Part shown: positions 27,517 to 35,878 of the stretch, piece after piece
How positions within the stretch are numbered: the stretch's first letter is position 1
Layout: every line of letters begins with the position of its first letter
Source of the DNA: an uncultured Bacteroidales bacterium
Lineage (GTDB): Bacteria > Bacteroidota > Bacteroidia > Bacteroidales > Bacteroidaceae
Assembly (NCBI GenBank): GCA_902778625.1
Contig: CACYYM010000002.1
Span: forward strand, 1-64,000
Length of the DNA: 64,000 nucleotides
Direction of reading: 5' to 3'
The notes under the pieces: model-generated
Told to the model about the DNA's origin: nothing
What the model saw: only the letters and a program-made list of their open reading frames with translations
Database searches by the model: none
Made by a program: the position numbers and the translations under genes

Positions 27517-28149
27517 ATGAAGGAACACATCAGCATAGTAATTTGTTTTTGCCTTTTCATCCTTTCACCTTTTCACCCTTTGATGGCTCAAAACGAGCCG
27601 GTAGATATCGACGAGTGGCAGGTGATGAAGGTCGAGGCTGCCAAAGACCCCTTTGCCAATCGCGACCAGTTTACGATAAACTTTGCCAACTATACCGTCG
27701 AGGAGTGGTGCTATCCCTTGCCTGGAGCTCAAGTGAATAGCCCCTTTGGTGGAGCGCGACATCATGGTGGGACCGACCTCAAGACTTTTGGTAACGACAC
27801 AACCCGCGCTGCTTTTGCGGGAGAAGTCATCCTTTCCGGGCCTTATTTTGCCTACGGAAACTGTGTCATCCTGCGTCATGCAAATGGCTTGGAGACCTTG
27901 TACAGTCACCATTCACGCAATCTCGTTAAAGCCGGTCAGTGGCTGCAGCCAGGAGATCCAGTCGGACTGGAAGGCCAGACAGGCAGAGCAACAGGCATTC
28001 ACCTGCATTTCGAGACACGTGTCAAGGGTAGGGCTTTCGACTCATCTCGCATCTTCGACCACGAAAACAATACACTTCGCCGACAAATCTTCGTCGTAAC
28101 GAAGCAGAAGAACGGTACCCTTAAGTTCACGACTGCAAAGGTTGAGTAA
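27517..28149 (+). CDS. M23 (LytM-type) metallopeptidase
   Basis: 210 residues with a signal sequence (HISIVICFCLFILSPFHPLM). The catalytic domain spans about 75-190: HHGGTDL supplies the first His and Asp zinc ligands, LYSHHSRNL and HLHFETR the rest. It cleaves peptide cross-links in peptidoglycan or acts as an amidase activator. The start at 27517 is the ATG directly before the signal peptide. Last gene of the hpt operon; repeat array D begins 27 bp after the stop. Confidence 0.9.
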   Translation: MKEHISIVICFCLFILSPFHPLMAQNEPVDIDEWQVMKVEAAKDPFANRDQFTINFANYTVEEWCYPLPGAQVNSPFGGARHHGGTDLKTFGNDTTRAAFAGEVILSGPYFAYGNCVILRHANGLETLYSHHSRNLVKAGQWLQPGDPVGLEGQTGRATGIHLHFETRVKGRAFDSSRIFDHENNTLRRQIFVVTKQKNGTLKFTTAKVE

Positions 28150-28175
28150 TAGCTGCAGTGAAGTTTCTCATTTTA

Positions 28176-28280
28176 ACGTGTTAAGTTTGTCAACTCACCA
28201 CGTTAAGTTTGTCAACTCACCACGTTAAGTTGAACAACTCGCCACGTTAAGTTGAACAACTCACCACGTTAAGTTGATTG
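28176..28280. repeat. 22-bp dyad repeat array D (about 5 units)
   Basis: Exact 22-bp units start at 28200, 28222 and 28244, each ACGTTAAGTT plus a TCAACTC or ACAACTC half. A 24-bp unit precedes at 28176 and a partial unit follows at 28266. The last unit contains the uvrB stop codon (28269-28271) and its two final codons. AGTTGAACAACT (from 28229 and 28251) is a perfect small hairpin between units. Confidence 0.92.
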
Positions 28281-30284
28281 CAGTTCCGCTTTGAGCCTGA
28301 GCATTTCGTCACGCAGAATGGCTGCATCAACGAACTCGAGGCGTTTTGCCGCTTCTTTCATCTTCTTCTCGAGGCTCGCAATCCGTTTCTTCTTCTCCTC
28401 GATACTCATCTCCTGAGCCTCTGCAACGGCAAGGACTTCATAATGAACAGGTTCTACGTAGGCTCTTTCCTCAGCTCCTTGACCGTGTTGAATGAGGTCG
28501 CCCATCGTTTGAGCTTTCCTTATCTGTTGCGGCGTAATGTGGTGCTCGGCGTTGTATCGCAGTTGCTTTTCCCTTCTGCGATTGGTCTCATTAATGGTTG
28601 CTTCCATGCTTGGGGTAATGTTATCCGCATACATGATAGCTTTGCCATTAACGTTCCTGGCTGCTCTGCCAATTGTTTGGGTCAGGCTACGCTGATTGCG
28701 CAGGAAGCCTTCCTTGTCGGCATCGAGAATGGCAACAAGCGAGACTTCCGGCAAGTCAAGACCTTCGCGCAAAAGATTCACGCCTACGAGCACATCGAAC
28801 TTGCCCATACGCAACTCGTTTAGGATGCGAACGCGCTCCAGAGTGTCAACGTCGCTATGAATGTAGGCCGTCTGAATGCCCGTTCCGAGCAGGTATTCCG
28901 TGAGCTCTTCCGCCATTCGCTTAGTTAATGTAACAACCAGAACGCGCTCTTTTCGCTCGATGCATTGCTGAATCTCCTCCATCAAATCATCTACTTGATT
29001 CAAGGTTGGACGCACTTCAATCGGTGGGTCAAGCAGTCCTGTGGGGCGGATAACTTGCTCTACGACAACACCTTCGCTCTCCGCTATCTCGTAATCGGCA
29101 GGTGTCGCGCTAACGTAAATCACCTGATTCGTCAGCTCTTGGAACTCCTCGAACTTCAGCGGTCGATTGTCTTTGGCAGCAGGTAAGCGGAAACCATACT
29201 CTACAAGCGTTGTTTTGCGCGATTGGTCGCCGCCATACATGCCATGTATCTGTGGCACAGAGACATGACTCTCGTCGATAACCATGAGGAAGTCTTTGGG
29301 AAAGAAGTCGAGCAAACAATACGGACGCGTACCTGGAGCACGACCGTCAAAGTAGCGGCTGTAGTTCTCGATACCAGAACAATGTCCGAGCTCGCGAATC
29401 ATCTCGATGTCATAAGTTACTCGCTCATAAAGACGTTTCGCTTCAAGCTCTTTCCCCTGATTTTCAAAGAAAGCAACCTGCTCGCGAAGGTCGTCCTGAA
29501 TTTGCACGATTGCACGCTCCTGAGCATCCTTCGCCGTGATGAAAAGATTGGCAGGATATATCTTATAGTTTTCATAGAGCTGCGCACGTATAAGTGTCTC
29601 GTGGTCAAGCTCTTCTATGCTGTCGATTTCGTCGCCCCAAAAGGTAATTCGAAGCAGGTAATCGCTATATGCAAGGGCAACGTCTATGGTGTCTCCTTTG
29701 ACGCGATATTCGCCTCTACTAGGTGAGATATCATTACGGACATAGAGTAATTCGTTGAGTCGGCGAAGAAGTTCGTTTCTGTCAATATTTTGTCCGACAT
29801 GAAGCTCCAGCAGGAATTCGAAGAACGTCGAAGGATTGCCCATTCCATAGATGCACGAAACGCTGCTCACCACAATCACATCCTGCCTGCCTGAGAGCAA
29901 AGCGCTCGTGGCAGAGAGTCGAAGCTTGTCAATCTCGTCGTTAATCGCCAAGTCCTTCTCGATGTAAGTGTCCGTCGCAGGCATGTAAGCTTCGGGCTGA
30001 TAGTAGTCGTAGTAGCTGACGTAGTACTCGACTGCATTGTGTGGGAAGAACTGTTTCATCTCGCCATACAGCTGGGCTGCAAGCGTTTTGTTGTGCGAGA
30101 GGATGAGGGTAGGGCGATTGATGTTTTTGATGACGTTTGCGATGGTGAACGTCTTTCCGCTACCCGTCACGCCAAGTAACGTCTGCGCCTTCACGCCTTG
30201 CCGAATGCCCTCGGTCAGTTGCTGAATGGCTTCGGGCTGGTCGCCAGTCGGTACATAATCGGAGATGAGTTCGAACTGATTCAT
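28269..30284 (-). CDS. uvrB: Excinuclease ABC subunit B
   Basis: 671 residues. UvrB verifies damage with UvrA and directs UvrC incision. Landmarks: GVTGSGKTFTIANVI (Walker A), the beta-hairpin segment YYVSYYDYYQPEAYMP, DESHV (DEAD-like box), the helicase motif VNLLREGLDLPEVSLV and QTIGRAARNVNGK, and the C-terminal UVR domain (KKRIASLEKKMKEAAKRLEF). The last codons and the stop come from repeat array D. The promoter on the minus strand lies 4 bp from the ATG. Confidence 0.98.
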   Translation of the reverse strand: MNQFELISDYVPTGDQPEAIQQLTEGIRQGVKAQTLLGVTGSGKTFTIANVIKNINRPTLILSHNKTLAAQLYGEMKQFFPHNAVEYYVSYYDYYQPEAYMPATDTYIEKDLAINDEIDKLRLSATSALLSGRQDVIVVSSVSCIYGMGNPSTFFEFLLELHVGQNIDRNELLRRLNELLYVRNDISPSRGEYRVKGDTIDVALAYSDYLLRITFWGDEIDSIEELDHETLIRAQLYENYKIYPANLFITAKDAQERAIVQIQDDLREQVAFFENQGKELEAKRLYERVTYDIEMIRELGHCSGIENYSRYFDGRAPGTRPYCLLDFFPKDFLMVIDESHVSVPQIHGMYGGDQSRKTTLVEYGFRLPAAKDNRPLKFEEFQELTNQVIYVSATPADYEIAESEGVVVEQVIRPTGLLDPPIEVRPTLNQVDDLMEEIQQCIERKERVLVVTLTKRMAEELTEYLLGTGIQTAYIHSDVDTLERVRILNELRMGKFDVLVGVNLLREGLDLPEVSLVAILDADKEGFLRNQRSLTQTIGRAARNVNGKAIMYADNITPSMEATINETNRRREKQLRYNAEHHITPQQIRKAQTMGDLIQHGQGAEERAYVEPVHYEVLAVAEAQEMSIEEKKKRIASLEKKMKEAAKRLEFVDAAILRDEMLRLKAELQST

Positions 30285-30288
30285 TTTG

Positions 30289-30296
30289 CAAAGTTA
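30289..30296 (-). promoter_or_regulatory. -7 promoter element, uvrB; essentially leaderless
   Basis: TAACTTTG on the minus strand, in CGTAACTTTGCAAAATG. Only 4 bp separate it from the uvrB ATG, so transcription should start at or next to the A of the ATG. Confidence 0.75.
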
Positions 30297-30306
30297 CGAA
30301 ATAATC

Positions 30307-30328
30307 TTCAATCTCTAATCTCTAATCC
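30307..30328. repeat. CTCTAAT word repeat between divergent promoters
   Basis: CAATCTCTAATCTCTAATCC, a tandem 7-bp word lying between the uvrB and DUF4836 promoters. On the other strand it reads ATTAGAGATTAGAG, the same word found inside mfd. Confidence 0.7.
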
Positions 30329-30340
30329 AAATTTATTTTG

Positions 30341-30348
30341 TATCTTTG
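30341..30348 (+). promoter_or_regulatory. -7 promoter element, DUF4836 operon
   Basis: TATCTTTG in TTTGTATCTTTGCAC, 42 bp before the ATG at 30391. Confidence 0.75.
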
Positions 30349-30390
30349 CACACAAATATGTCAAACTATAAATAAAATGTAATATAAGGT

Positions 30391-31764
30391 ATGAAGAAAC
30401 TTGTTTTTGGTATAATTGCTTTACTGCTCGCCGGAGTGGCTGCATATTGGTTTTTCCATCGAGATAATGATAAAGCTCGCGACGTCTTGCCCCAAGATGC
30501 CACGGCTGCGATGGTGCTTGAGCCTGCGGAACTCGCATCCGAACTGGGCTTGAATCTGAAGGACATCTTCAATCTTGTTTCCTCTTTTGGTGATGTTGAA
30601 GGCACGATTGACTTCACAAAGCCAGTCTATGCTTTCACGACCGAGAGCGGTTTAGGGGGCATTTCGTTAAATGTCGAAGATGCCGACAAATTGCAGAAAC
30701 TGATAGAGCCTTTTGCTGCAATTGAGGAGAAAGACGGTTTTAAGTGGATTGTGAAGGGTAACGACGGCATCGGCTGTCTCGACAAAGACAAGATGTTGCT
30801 TTGCAATGTGACTTCTCCTTCGCAGTGGGATGGCGTTCGCGAAGAGATGGTGAAGCTGATGAAGCAGAGCCGGCAGGATGTGCCTGCGCTTGAGAAGGCT
30901 AAAGAGCAGAAGGGTGTGTTCCATGCAAGTACGGCTCTCAGCAATATTCCCCAGCAGTATGCTGCGTCTCTGCCTGCAGGAACCGACCTCTCGAAAGCTT
31001 TCTACAACTGCGGACTTCGCATAGAAAAGAAGGCGCTTGTGTATTCGTCGAAGCTTGAGGGCATCGACAACCTCACACTGCCGCTTGCGCCCATCAAGGG
31101 CGACATGCTGCAAGCCGATGCAGACGAGCCTTTCGCTTGGATTTGTGTCAACATGAAAGGCGAAGAGCTGCTTCCCTATCTTCGCAAAGTGGACGAAATC
31201 AGAACGGCTCTGCTTGGCCTGAACATGTTTGTTGACCTCGACATGATGATTAAGGCAATTGATGGCGATGTGATGCTCGCTATGCCGAAGCTCGACATCA
31301 GACAGTCTATGCCTGGCATAATCTTTACCGCAACCCTTAATAATGCGGACTTCCTGAAGAATGCCGATGACTGGAAACAAGTAAGCCGTCGAGGCGCAAA
31401 CGACTTTGTGATGAATCAGGACGGCCTTAACATTTTCTTCGGCGTTCGCAATGGCAAGCTCTATCTCACGAATTCTCAGGAGCTGGCTGCCAACACAACT
31501 GCAGGCGGCGCATCTCTTAAAGCAGCCAAAGGCAAGTATCTCGCTGCCTCAATCAATGCCGGACAAATCATTCAGGCTTTAATAAGCAATCCTTCCCCAA
31601 TGTCCATGATGCTTGCTATCCCGCAAATACGCGACTTGGTGAATGCCGTCGACAGAATCTCACTCAATGCCGACTCACCGCAGAGTTTTGAGTTAAGTGT
31701 CGAGACGAACAAGCCCGTGAAGGACATCATACAGAAACTTCAAAGCCTCCTGACAGGGAAATGA
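30391..31764 (+). CDS. DUF4836-like protein, membrane-anchored
   Basis: 457 residues. The N-terminus MKKLVFGIIALLLAGVAAYW is a signal or anchor segment. The rest resembles DUF4836 proteins of Bacteroidales: PQDATAAMVLEPAELASELG, the FTTESGLGGISLNVEDADKL segment, VNMKGEELLPYL, and the DGDVMLAMPKL and AASINAGQIIQALI strands. It is probably in the periplasm. No function is known. It is the first gene of an operon with an ABC transporter and the kinase fusion; its stop overlaps the ATPase start (ATGA). Confidence 0.72.
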   Translation: MKKLVFGIIALLLAGVAAYWFFHRDNDKARDVLPQDATAAMVLEPAELASELGLNLKDIFNLVSSFGDVEGTIDFTKPVYAFTTESGLGGISLNVEDADKLQKLIEPFAAIEEKDGFKWIVKGNDGIGCLDKDKMLLCNVTSPSQWDGVREEMVKLMKQSRQDVPALEKAKEQKGVFHASTALSNIPQQYAASLPAGTDLSKAFYNCGLRIEKKALVYSSKLEGIDNLTLPLAPIKGDMLQADADEPFAWICVNMKGEELLPYLRKVDEIRTALLGLNMFVDLDMMIKAIDGDVMLAMPKLDIRQSMPGIIFTATLNNADFLKNADDWKQVSRRGANDFVMNQDGLNIFFGVRNGKLYLTNSQELAANTTAGGASLKAAKGKYLAASINAGQIIQALISNPSPMSMMLAIPQIRDLVNAVDRISLNADSPQSFELSVETNKPVKDIIQKLQSLLTGK

Positions 31765-32405
31765 ACTGCATCCAACTCGATAACACGCTCCCCAATGTCT
31801 TCCTGCAAAGGGCTGACATTCAGAGCGATATATGGCGTCAGCAAGTCTGTCTCGAAAAGGGAAAGACCTATCTGATTGAAGCCAGCAGCGGCACCGGAAA
31901 AAGCTCGCTTTGCAGCTTCATTATTGGCTATCGCAAGGACTTCGACGGCAAGATTCTCTTCGACGGGAAAGACTCCGGCAAGTTTAAAACAGCCGATTGG
32001 GTGAAACTTCGCCAATACCACATCAGTTTGCTCTTTCAGGAGCTCCGACTTTTTCCAGAACTTACAGCAATGGAGAATGTCGAGATAAAGAACAGCCTGA
32101 CCGGTTTCAAGTCGAAGCAGGAGATTGAGCGATGGTTCGAAGCACTCGGGATAGCCGACAAGATGTCATCGCCTGTCCGCTTGATGAGTTTTGGTCAGCA
32201 ACAGAGAGTCGCCATGATTCGTGCTCTCGTGCAGCCTTTCGACTTCCTTTTGGCCGACGAGCCCATCTCGCATCTCGATGAAACGAACTCCCAAATCATG
32301 GCCGACATCATGATGGAAGAGGCACATCGGCAGGGAGCAGCAGTCATCATAACCAGTATTGGCAAGCACATGCAACTGCCTTATGATAAAGTATTTGGCC
32401 TATGA
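31761..32405 (+). CDS. ABC transporter ATP-binding protein (LolD/MacB/FtsE type)
   Basis: 214 residues. Walker A is ASSGTGKSSLC, with Ala in place of the usual first Gly; Q-loop LLFQELRLFPE; signature MSFGQQQRVAMIRAL; Walker B FDFLLADEPISHLD; H-loop region VIITSIGKHM has no obvious His at the usual place (the nearest is in GKHM). It pairs with the permease whose start overlaps its stop by 4 bp. Substrate unknown; proteins of this class move lipoproteins or act as mechanotransmitters rather than importers. Confidence 0.88.
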   Translation: MNCIQLDNTLPNVFLQRADIQSDIWRQQVCLEKGKTYLIEASSGTGKSSLCSFIIGYRKDFDGKILFDGKDSGKFKTADWVKLRQYHISLLFQELRLFPELTAMENVEIKNSLTGFKSKQEIERWFEALGIADKMSSPVRLMSFGQQQRVAMIRALVQPFDFLLADEPISHLDETNSQIMADIMMEEAHRQGAAVIITSIGKHMQLPYDKVFGL

Positions 32406-33598
32406 AACTCGTTTGGAAACTTCTTCGTAGGCACATCAGTTTGCCACAGTTCGCAGGCTTCTTCTTTGCCAACCTGCTGGGAATGCTCATCGTTCTGCTT
32501 TCGCTGCAATTCTATCGCGACGTGAAACCCATCTTCAGTGAGGATGACGGCTTCATTCGTCCTGACTTCCTGATACTTAGCAAACGCATCTCGACGCTCA
32601 ACACGATTGGCTTGGGCTCTGTGAACACCTTCTCCGACAGAGAGATTGACGAACTGAAATCACAGCCATTTGCAAAGAATGTAGGCGCTTTTACTGCCAG
32701 CCAATACAAGGTCTCTTGCAGCATGGGCATCGAAGGCGTGGCGCAAATCGGTACGGAAATGTTCTTCGAGAGTGTGCCTGATGCCTTTGTGGACGTTGAT
32801 TTGAAGAAATGGCACTTCAGCGAAGGCGACGACTTCGTTCCCATCATTGTGCCTAAAACTTACCTCGCCATCTACAACTTCGGCTTCGCTCAAAGCCAGA
32901 ACCTGCCCAAGATTTCGGAGGGTGTCGTGGGAATGGTGGAAATGACGATTTCGATGCGTGGCAACGGCCTGAACGAATACATCAAAGGTCGTGTGATAGG
33001 CTTTTCCACGCGACTCAACACGATACTTGCGCCTGAGAACTTCATCCGCTGGAGCAACGAACGCTATGCTCCTGATTCCGATAAAGAGCCCTCGCGCATT
33101 ATCCTCGAAGTCAATAATCCTGCCGACGATGCTATCGTGAACTACATCAACGACAAAGGCTACGAGATGGAGGACGACAAGCTCGATGCTGGTCGGATGA
33201 CATTCTTCCTGCGACTTGTTTCGGGCATCGTGATGCTGGTCGGTTTGCTCATCAGTTTGCTCAGTTTCTATATCCTGATGCTCTCGATTTATCTGCTTGT
33301 CGAAAAGAACACCGAGAAGATGCGTACGCTTCTGCTCATTGGCTATAGTCCAGCGAAGGTGGCTATGCCTTACCAATTGCTCACCATCGGCATGAATGCA
33401 GCAGTACTCATACTCGCAATCTGTGGGCTTGTCATTGTACGCTCGCTTTATATGCAAAAGCTTCTGACAGTCTTTCCTCAAATGCAGTGTGGCAGCATCT
33501 TGTCAGCCATTCTTCTCGGTCTTGTGCTTTTCGTCATTGTTAGTCTCGTAAATGTCATCATCATCCGTCATCGTATCAATCAGATATGGAAGAACTAA
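32402..33598 (+). CDS. ABC transporter permease, MacB/FtsX-like
   Basis: 398 residues. One membrane segment near the N-terminus (FAGFFFANLLGMLIVLLSLQF), a large outside domain of about 220 residues (40-265), then three segments (SGIVMLVGLLISLLSFYILM, LTIGMNAAVLILAICGLVIV, AILLGLVLFVIVSLVNVIII). This 1+3 layout is that of MacB/LolE/FtsX permeases. KMRTLLLIGYSPAKVA is the coupling helix. It overlaps the next gene by 13 bp, so the fusion protein is translated from the same mRNA. Confidence 0.85.
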   Translation: MKLVWKLLRRHISLPQFAGFFFANLLGMLIVLLSLQFYRDVKPIFSEDDGFIRPDFLILSKRISTLNTIGLGSVNTFSDREIDELKSQPFAKNVGAFTASQYKVSCSMGIEGVAQIGTEMFFESVPDAFVDVDLKKWHFSEGDDFVPIIVPKTYLAIYNFGFAQSQNLPKISEGVVGMVEMTISMRGNGLNEYIKGRVIGFSTRLNTILAPENFIRWSNERYAPDSDKEPSRIILEVNNPADDAIVNYINDKGYEMEDDKLDAGRMTFFLRLVSGIVMLVGLLISLLSFYILMLSIYLLVEKNTEKMRTLLLIGYSPAKVAMPYQLLTIGMNAAVLILAICGLVIVRSLYMQKLLTVFPQMQCGSILSAILLGLVLFVIVSLVNVIIIRHRINQIWKN

Positions 33599-35838
33599 AG
33601 AGGTTATATAAGGAAACAACAGGGCTAGATGTCGCCGAAGTTGAGATCATTCCCGGAGCAGGAAGCAATCGTCAATACTATCGCTTGAAAGGAAATGATG
33701 GCAGTACGCTCATCGGAGCCGTTGGGACGAGTCGCGACGAGAATCATGCTTTCTGTTATCTCGCGAAGCATTTCACAGAAGCAGGACTTCCTGTACCTCA
33801 GGTTGTTGCGGAGAGTGAGGACGGCTTGCGATACTTGCAGAACGATTTGGGTAAACAGAGTCTCTTCGACGCCTTGAAGGGTGGACGAGAGGCAGGAGGA
33901 CGATACAATGCTCACGAACGCGAACTGCTTAGACGAACAATTGCTGCTTTGCCTGCTATGCAAATCCTTGGAGCTCACGAGCTTGACTTCTCGCAATGTT
34001 ATCCGCAGGAAGCTCTCGACGAGACGAATGTGCTTTTCGACCTCAACTATTTCAAGTACTGCTTCCTCAAGGCGACAGGCCTCGACTTCCACGAGTTGAA
34101 GCTCGAAGCGTCGTTCCAACTTATGGCTCGCGACATCGTGAACATACCGGGCGGTGCCTTCATGTATCGCGACTTTCAGGCACGAAATGTGATGCTCGAC
34201 GCTCAGGGAAATCCTTACTTTATCGACTTTCAGGGAGGCAGGAAAGGTCCTGTGCAGTATGACGTTGCAAGCTTCCTTTGGCAGGCTTCGGCACGTTATC
34301 CTAAGAAGCTGCGGAGCGAGCTCATCAAAGTCTATCTGCAAAGTCTCAAGCAATATCAGGAGGTCAGCGAGAAGAAGTTCCGACAGGGATTGCAGCTCTG
34401 CGTGCTCTTCCGGCTGCTTCAAGTGCTGGGCGCATATGGCTTCCGAGGTTACTTCGAGAGGAAGAAACATTTCCTTGAAAGCATTCCGCCTGCAATGGAG
34501 AACCTGCGTGACCTCTTGAATGAAGGCGGTTGTCCGTATCCTTATCTTAATGAAGTACTCATTAAGCTTGTCTCAATGCCTCAGTTCAAGCCAGAGAAAA
34601 AGGAAGAAGTAAGACGCGCCGATGGTTTGAAGACAACGGAACTCAACCCATATCAGGCACATCCACTCGACGGTCCACCAACCTTCTCGCGCTATGACGC
34701 ACAAGGTCCATTGGTGGTTCGCGTGTTCAGCTTTTCCTATAGAAAAGGCATTCCTGAGGACACGAGTGGCAATGGCGGCGGTTATGTTTTCGATTGCCGA
34801 AGCACGCACAACCCTGGGCGTTACGAACCTTATAAACAACTGACGGGTCTTGACGAACCAGTCATTCGTTTTCTTGAAGACGACGGAGAAATCTTGACAT
34901 TTCTAGATAGCGTTTATAAGCTGGCAGATGCTCATATTACGCGATATTTGCAGCGTGGCTTCACCAATCTGATGTTCAGTTTTGGCTGTACAGGCGGTCA
35001 GCACAGAAGCGTCTATAGTGCACAACATTTGGCGGAACACATCCATAAGAAGTTTGGTGTTGAGGTGCACATCTGTCATCGCGAGCAAGGTATAGAGCAG
35101 GTTCTCAATCCGGGCAGAGCCATGATATTTGCAGCAGGGCTTGGTACGAGGTTGAAACCGCTTACTGATACTATGCCAAAGGCACTCGTGCCTGTTTGTG
35201 GTAAGCCATTGCTTCAGTATCAGCTCGAAAAACTCATGGCAGCAGGTTTCACGGACATCGTCATCAATGTCCACCACTTTGCCGACATGATTGAGGAATG
35301 GTGTCAGCAGAATCCTATGCGCTGCCGTATCCTCTTCAGCGACGAACGCGAGAAGCTTCTTGAGACAGGTGGCGGCATCAAACATGCGGCTCCGCTATTG
35401 TGTGATGCACAGGATGGCTTTCTCATCCATAATGTTGACATCTTGAGCAATGTTGACCTCTCAGCTTTCAAGGATGCAGGACGTGGTAGGGCAGCGACTT
35501 TGTTGGTCAGTGAGCGTGAGACGCAGCGGTATTTGCTCTTTGACGACGATATGCGACTAGTTGGGTGGACGAACGTCACCACAGGCGAAGTCCGCAGTCC
35601 ATACGAGAACCTTAACCCGAAGAATTATCACAAGTTCGCGTTTGCCGGTGTACACTACATGAACCCGAGGCTGTTCAAGTACTTTGACCGGTTCGCCGAC
35701 AAGTTCGGTATTATCGATTTCTACCTGTCGGTTTGCAAGGACGAGCCCATCTACGGTTACGTTCAGCCAGACCTGCGCATCCTCGACGTCGGCAAGCTCG
35801 ACACATTGAAAGCTGCAGAAGAATTTGTTATTAAATGA
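33586..35838 (+). CDS. Three-domain fusion: AmgK-like sugar kinase, RapZ C-terminal domain, MurU-like nucleotidyltransferase
   Basis: 750 residues. Residues 1-335 are an aminoglycoside-phosphotransferase fold like the anomeric MurNAc/GlcNAc kinase AmgK: GAGSNRQYYRLKGNDG, the catalytic loop MYRDFQARNVML (Tyr where His is usual; catalytic Asp and Asn kept) and YFIDFQGGRKGPVQYDV. Residues 374-512 match the RapZ C-terminal domain: VRVFSFSYRKGIPED, FDCRSTHNPG and SFGCTGGQHRSVYSAQHLAE. In E. coli that domain senses glucosamine-6-phosphate. Residues 513-750 are a MurU-like NTP-transferase: MIFAAGLGTRLKPLTD, MPKALVPVCGKPLLQYQLE, LLETGGGIKHAAPLL and FLIHNVDILSNVDL. The Met at residue 513 (ATG at 35122) is probably the old start codon of a separate gene. 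AmgK and MurU together turn recycled MurNAc into UDP-MurNAc. Substrate here is inferred, not shown. Confidence 0.85.
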   Translation: MEELKRLYKETTGLDVAEVEIIPGAGSNRQYYRLKGNDGSTLIGAVGTSRDENHAFCYLAKHFTEAGLPVPQVVAESEDGLRYLQNDLGKQSLFDALKGGREAGGRYNAHERELLRRTIAALPAMQILGAHELDFSQCYPQEALDETNVLFDLNYFKYCFLKATGLDFHELKLEASFQLMARDIVNIPGGAFMYRDFQARNVMLDAQGNPYFIDFQGGRKGPVQYDVASFLWQASARYPKKLRSELIKVYLQSLKQYQEVSEKKFRQGLQLCVLFRLLQVLGAYGFRGYFERKKHFLESIPPAMENLRDLLNEGGCPYPYLNEVLIKLVSMPQFKPEKKEEVRRADGLKTTELNPYQAHPLDGPPTFSRYDAQGPLVVRVFSFSYRKGIPEDTSGNGGGYVFDCRSTHNPGRYEPYKQLTGLDEPVIRFLEDDGEILTFLDSVYKLADAHITRYLQRGFTNLMFSFGCTGGQHRSVYSAQHLAEHIHKKFGVEVHICHREQGIEQVLNPGRAMIFAAGLGTRLKPLTDTMPKALVPVCGKPLLQYQLEKLMAAGFTDIVINVHHFADMIEEWCQQNPMRCRILFSDEREKLLETGGGIKHAAPLLCDAQDGFLIHNVDILSNVDLSAFKDAGRGRAATLLVSERETQRYLLFDDDMRLVGWTNVTTGEVRSPYENLNPKNYHKFAFAGVHYMNPRLFKYFDRFADKFGIIDFYLSVCKDEPIYGYVQPDLRILDVGKLDTLKAAEEFVIK

Positions 35839-35878
35839 AATGATAGTGCCTTCAATAAACTTTAACTATACACATTCC

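Noticed and set aside
28176-28280. CRISPR array
   Set aside because: Units follow each other with no unique spacers, the 22-bp period is too short, and no cas genes are near.
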